Below are positions 59,417 through 64,000 of a stretch of 64,000 nucleotides of DNA, in pieces. Each line of letters opens with the position of its first letter. Position 1 is the stretch's first letter. The notes under the pieces are model-generated. The model had not been told where the DNA came from. It searched no databases and saw only the letters and a list, made by a program, of their open reading frames with translations. The stretch covers positions 1,612,001-1,676,000 of the forward strand of contig NZ_JAIVAT010000003.1 of assembly GCF_020172085.1 (NCBI RefSeq), read 5' to 3'. Source of the stretch: Rossellomorea aquimaris (GTDB lineage Bacteria > Bacillota > Bacilli > Bacillales > Bacillaceae_B). Made by a program: the position numbers and the translations under genes.

Positions 59417-60199
59417 TTATAACAGAAAGTGAAGAAGGGGTAATACAAACAGTAAACTATCGAATCGATCCAACATTCCTCCGTGCCCTGGAAGTAAATG
59501 TCCTGAATCTTTCACTTTGTAATGTCTCTTTAATGCAGATTCAACCAAATCCCCTACCTGTCCAAAAACAGAGAGGATAGCGGTCACAATCACTAGCTTA
59601 GGGATCGACATATCAAGATCGGTAAAGAACGTCATGACGACGCCGACTATGACAGCACAAACTATGCCTCCCACAAAGCCTTCAATGGTCTTATTCGGAC
59701 TAATTTCTGGCCACAGCTTCTTCTTCCCCATTGCCCTGCCGATGAAATAAGCCCCGGAATCTGTCGCCCAAATGATGAATAATGCATAAAACACAAATTG
59801 AACGCCTTCAAGTCGGATTTCCATGAAGTAATAGAAGCCGATCCCTACATATAGAACACTTAATAGCGCATACGCTACATCATCGAAATTAAAACGATTC
59901 TTGGTGGCCACTGTATACGTTAAAAATAATAACACGGCAAGAAATGCCAATTCAATCTTAGAGTAACCGAAATCTGATATGATCCCAATCGTTTCCGTCG
60001 GTATGAGGAACACCCACAATAGAGCGAGCGATAATAATCCAGGAATGGTAAAAATCCATTGCCCCCTCATCTTTAACGCCTCATATAAACTGATGGAAGC
60101 GATCAGATACATTAAAATGATAAACGGTGTTTCACCAAAAATGATAATCGGTAAAAATATTGCTGCTGCTACCACTGCTGTAATAATTCTTTGTTTCAT
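59417..60199 (-). CDS. cdsA: Phosphatidate cytidylyltransferase
   Basis: CdsA makes CDP-diacylglycerol, the substrate of PgsA, which is also encoded in this window. The 260-residue polytopic membrane protein has about eight hydrophobic segments and the family signature near the end, SALKRHYKVKDSGHLLPGHGGMLDRFDSL. Its start overlaps the uppS stop by one base (TAATG). Confidence 0.97.
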   Translation of the reverse strand: MKQRIITAVVAAAIFLPIIIFGETPFIILMYLIASISLYEALKMRGQWIFTIPGLLSLALLWVFLIPTETIGIISDFGYSKIELAFLAVLLFLTYTVATKNRFNFDDVAYALLSVLYVGIGFYYFMEIRLEGVQFVFYALFIIWATDSGAYFIGRAMGKKKLWPEISPNKTIEGFVGGIVCAVIVGVVMTFFTDLDMSIPKLVIVTAILSVFGQVGDLVESALKRHYKVKDSGHLLPGHGGMLDRFDSLLFVLPLLHFLL

Positions 60200-60990
60200 T
60201 AGGATTCCTCGCTTTGTAACCCACCAAATCTTCTTGAACGACCTTGATATGCTTCGATGGCTTCAATTAATTGTTCTTTACCGAAATCCGGCCATAGTAC
60301 ATCTGTAAAAAAGAACTCAGTATAGGCCAACTGCCAAAGCATAAAGTTACTTAAGCGGATCTCTCCACTCGTTCGAATAAGCAGGTCTGGATCTTTTAAG
60401 TCTCTTGTCATTAAATAGTTTGAAAAGACTTCCTCATTTAATTCTCTTTCATCTAGTATTCCATTCTGTATATCATTTAAGACATGTTTCATGGAATCAA
60501 TGATTTCTGACCGGCTTCCATAATTCAAGGCGAAATTCAGGATTAGCCCATCATTATGCTGTGTTGCTTCTATTGCCTTTGTAACCGCTGCCTTCGTATG
60601 ATTTGGCAAAGCCTCCGGCGAGCCCATCATTTTCACTTGTACATTTTCTTCAACCAATTCAGGAAGGAACGTTCCTAAGAATTCTTCCGGCAATTTCATC
60701 AGAAACTCAACTTCCATTTTAGGGCGTTTCCAGTTCTCTGTTGAAAAAGCATATAACGTTAAGGCTTCTAGTCCCAGTTCATTTGCCAATTTGGTGATCC
60801 TCCGAACACACTTCATCCCTTCATGGTGTCCGGCAACCCTCGGCAAAGCCCTTTTTTTGGCCCAACGTCCATTACCATCCATAATGATTGCTATATGACC
60901 CGGAATCGGGTGTTTCAGTAGTTCTTGGAATCGATCATCTACTTCCTCGGAAGTTTGTTGTCTTTTCCATTGCTTAAGCTTGTTTAGCAT
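60199..60990 (-). CDS. uppS: Undecaprenyl diphosphate synthase
   Basis: UppS builds the C55 carrier lipid for cell-wall synthesis. From ATG 60990 (LNKLKQWKRQQ; GGAGG eight bases upstream) it has 263 residues. IMDGNGRWAKKRALPRVAGHHEGM holds the catalytic Asp and the diphosphate-binding region; FSTENWKRP and RTSGEIRLSNFMLWQLAYTEFFF follow. The upstream TTG frame to 61011 contains the SD and is rejected. Confidence 0.97.
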   Translation of the reverse strand: MLNKLKQWKRQQTSEEVDDRFQELLKHPIPGHIAIIMDGNGRWAKKRALPRVAGHHEGMKCVRRITKLANELGLEALTLYAFSTENWKRPKMEVEFLMKLPEEFLGTFLPELVEENVQVKMMGSPEALPNHTKAAVTKAIEATQHNDGLILNFALNYGSRSEIIDSMKHVLNDIQNGILDERELNEEVFSNYLMTRDLKDPDLLIRTSGEIRLSNFMLWQLAYTEFFFTDVLWPDFGKEQLIEAIEAYQGRSRRFGGLQSEES

Positions 60991-61199
60991 AAAAAAATCC
61001 TCCACCAACAATCCAAAAAATATTTGACCTTATTATCATATCAAAAAACAAGGAAGATATCTTTAAGAAAATAGATTATGTATATACCTATACGTTTTTG
61101 AACTTAGTGGCTTGGCTGTTCACCTTAACAAACACCGGTGATAGAGGTGATAAAGGCTCTTTAATTCAGCCATAAGTAATTGGTTAACAAACGAAAAAC

Positions 61200-61249
61200 A
61201 AAGGGACCTCCCCATAAGGAATATAAGTTCACTTATAGGTCAGCCCCTT
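61200..61249 (-). repeat. GGGCTGAC inverted-repeat element, copy D
   Basis: Read on the minus strand, AAGGGGCTGACC and GGAGGTCCCTTT form the base, with an inner ATAAGT/ACTTAT palindrome, followed by GTTTTTCG. It lies 19 bases after the frr stop and may terminate the rpsB-frr transcript. Confidence 0.65.
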
Positions 61250-61268
61250 AGGATTCGATTATGAAAGA

Positions 61269-61825
61269 TTATACTTCGAGCATTTCTTGTTCTTTATCTT
61301 TTGCAATATTATCAATCTTGACAATACTTTCGTCGGTTGCTTTTTGAACATCATCTGAGTAGCCACGAAGATCATCTTCTGTAATGTCCCCGTTTTTCTC
61401 TTTTTTCTTCAATTCATCATTCGCATCACGTCGGATATTTCGGATAGCCACTTTGGCATCTTCAGCTTCTTTTTTCACAAGCTTCACAAGTTCTTTACGG
61501 CGCTCCTCTGTTAATGCAGGAACCACGATTCGGATGATGTTTCCATCACTTGTCGGTGTGATGCCAAGATCCGATTTCAGGATTGCCTTTTCAATATCAC
61601 CTAGTGCTGATTTGTCGTAAGGCTGGATGACAAGCATACGCGCCTCTGGAATCGAGATTCCAGCTAATTGATTGACCGGTGTAGGTGCACCATAGTAATC
61701 AACTGAGATCTTATCAAGAAGAGAAGCATTTGCTCTTCCTGCGCGGATACTTGCTAACTCACGTGAAAATGTTTGAATGGCTTTGGTCATTCTCTCTTTT
61801 GCATTTGTTATGATCGTGTTTGGCA

Positions 61826-61826
<1 letters not shown>
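61269..61826 (-). CDS. frr: Ribosome recycling factor
   Basis: RRF splits post-termination ribosomes with EF-G. The 185 residues are the exact family length. [48 protein letters not shown] and [42 protein letters not shown] are diagnostic. The start overlaps the pyrH stop by one base (TAATG). The gap to uppS (278 bases) holds repeat copy D and probably the uppS promoter, which I could not place. Confidence 0.98.
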
Positions 61827-62611
<785 letters not shown>

Positions 62612-62638
62612 CTAAATAATGTTCAACTTAAGCTGATC

Positions 62639-63520
62639 TTATTTGTTTACTTGATTCATTACTTCTTCAGCGAAGTTTTCTTGACGCTTCTCAAGACCTT
62701 CCCCTACTTCGTAACGAGTGAAATCAGTTAAAGTCGCTTTATTTGCTTCAAGGTATTGACGTACCTTTTGATCTGGATTCTTAACGAATGTTTGATCCAG
62801 GATGCAGATGTCCTCGAAGTATTTTCCAAGACGGCCTTCTACCATTTTTTCAACGATATTTTCAGGCTTGCCTTCGTTTAACGCTTGTTGCTTAAGCACT
62901 TCACGCTCACGTTCTACTTCTTCAGCAGAAACCTGGTCGCGAGAAACATACTTAGGATTTAATGCTGCAGCGTGCATCGCAACATCTTTCGCTACACTTG
63001 CATCAGTAGTGCCTTCTACCACTGTAAGAACAGCGATACGGCCACCCATGTGCAGGTATTCACCGAATGCAGCGTTATCGCCTTTAGTACGGATTTCAAA
63101 ACGACGTAATGTGATTTTTTCTCCGATTTTTGCGATTGCAGCGTTGATGAATTCAGATACAGTTGAACCATTTGCCATTTTTTGCTCAAGTGCTTCTTCA
63201 ACAGAAGCAGGTTTGTTTGCAAGAAGATGATCAGATAGTTCTTTTACAAGATTTTGGAAGTTTTCGTTTTTCGCAACGAAATCTGTTTCTGCATTCACTT
63301 CAAGGATGATGGCAGTGTTGCCTTCGCTCGCAATGTAAGTAGTACCTTCAGCTGCGATACGGTCCGCTTTCTTAGCTGCTTTTGCAATCCCTTTTTCACG
63401 TAGGAAATCAATTGCTTTGTCCATGTCTCCATCAGTTTCTGTTAACGCTTTTTTACAATCCATCATTCCAGCGCCAGTTTTTTCACGAAGTTCTTTAACC
63501 ATTTGTGCAGTAATTGCCAT
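62639..63520 (-). CDS. tsf: Translation elongation factor Ts
   Basis: EF-Ts is the nucleotide exchange factor of EF-Tu. From ATG 63520 ([31 protein letters not shown]), preceded by AAGGAGG, it has 293 residues: an N-terminal UBA-like domain (about 1-50), then [11 protein letters not shown] and the core domains. The upstream frame to 63565 lacks signals. It follows rpsB after a terminator-like hairpin. Confidence 0.98.
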   Translation of the reverse strand: MAITAQMVKELREKTGAGMMDCKKALTETDGDMDKAIDFLREKGIAKAAKKADRIAAEGTTYIASEGNTAIILEVNAETDFVAKNENFQNLVKELSDHLLANKPASVEEALEQKMANGSTVSEFINAAIAKIGEKITLRRFEIRTKGDNAAFGEYLHMGGRIAVLTVVEGTTDASVAKDVAMHAAALNPKYVSRDQVSAEEVEREREVLKQQALNEGKPENIVEKMVEGRLGKYFEDICILDQTFVKNPDQKVRQYLEANKATLTDFTRYEVGEGLEKRQENFAEEVMNQVNK

Positions 63521-63631
63521 AGTGGGTTTCCTCCTTAGTTTAACTATGTAGACATCAGTGACCAATTGGTATGAGTCATTAAATCTGCTGACTCTGTATC
63601 AGAGGGAAGCAGATGTGAAAATTCTTTAAAA

Positions 63632-63665
63632 AAAGGTGATAAGGGTAAGTCCTCTTATCACCTTT
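63632..63665 (-). terminator. Terminator or attenuator after rpsB
   Basis: AAAGGTGATAAG and CTTATCACCTTT pair perfectly (12 bp) around a short loop, followed by TTTTAAAG on the minus strand, between rpsB and tsf. Partial termination would adjust S2 relative to EF-Ts. Confidence 0.88.
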
Positions 63666-63671
63666 CATTCA

Positions 63672-64000
<329 letters not shown>

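Overview
The window is chromosomal DNA of an endospore-forming Bacillaceae. Every gene from about 4.46 kb to the right edge lies on the minus strand, in the order known from Bacillus subtilis from rpsB to spoVS: rpsB-tsf-pyrH-frr-uppS-cdsA-dxr-rasP-proS-polC-rimP-nusA-ylxR-ylxQ-infB-ylxP-rbfA-truB-ribF-rpsO-pnp-ylxY-mlpA-ymxH-dpaA-dpaB-asd-dapG-dapA-rnjB-tepA-ylzJ-spoIIIE-ymfC-like-ymfF-ymfH-ymfI-ymfJ-ymfK-rodZ-pgsA-cinA-recA-rny-ymdB-spoVS. It is not B. subtilis itself. A nucleoside ABC transporter (nupNOPQ-type) lies between the GntR regulator and ymfF, pbpX is absent between recA and rny, and a 2-oxoacid:ferredoxin oxidoreductase (korAB) with an M19 dipeptidase follows spoVS. A marine or soil Bacillus relative such as Rossellomorea would fit, but the species cannot be read from this sequence.

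Layout read in the direction of transcription (right to left). 64.0-55.0 kb: translation factors (S2, EF-Ts, RRF), UMP kinase, isoprenoid, undecaprenyl and CDP-diacylglycerol synthesis, the RasP intramembrane protease and prolyl-tRNA synthetase. 54.9-43 kb: PolC, the nusA-infB operon, pseudouridine and flavin synthesis, S15. 42.6-37.7 kb: PNPase, a divergent deacetylase-like protein, an M16 peptidase, YmxH. 37.5-32.5 kb: dipicolinate synthase and the aspartate pathway that feeds it. 32.3-26.9 kb: RNase J2, TepA, YlzJ, SpoIIIE. 26.5-20.9 kb: a GntR regulator and nucleoside ABC transporter with a clear palindromic operator. 20.6-14.3 kb: the YmfF/H/I set linked to EF-P modification, YmfJ, YmfK, RodZ, PgsA. 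14.2-8.3 kb: CinA, RecA with a LexA box, RNase Y, YmdB, SpoVS. 8.2-4.5 kb: dipeptidase and KorAB.

The left 4.4 kb is different and is the most novel part. It holds a long coiled-coil protein on each strand, a 395-residue cysteine-rich protein without a signal peptide, a small basic protein with a GCGC tail, and a JAMM/MPN (M67-like) metallopeptidase cut by the window edge. Three correctly oriented AC-N16/17-CATANNNTA boxes, the form recognised by the mother-cell factor sigma-K, lie upstream of these genes. I infer a late-sporulation spore-surface locus, possibly including an isopeptidase-type enzyme; no such system is known to me by name.

Other notable points are a family of about 50-base GGGCTGAC inverted repeats after four different genes, degenerate active sites in RNase J2, YlxY and YmfF, a Walker-A motif in YmfK, and many TTG or GTG starts fixed by good Shine-Dalgarno (SD) sequences. 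I saw no tRNA, rRNA, insertion sequence, phage gene or CRISPR array.
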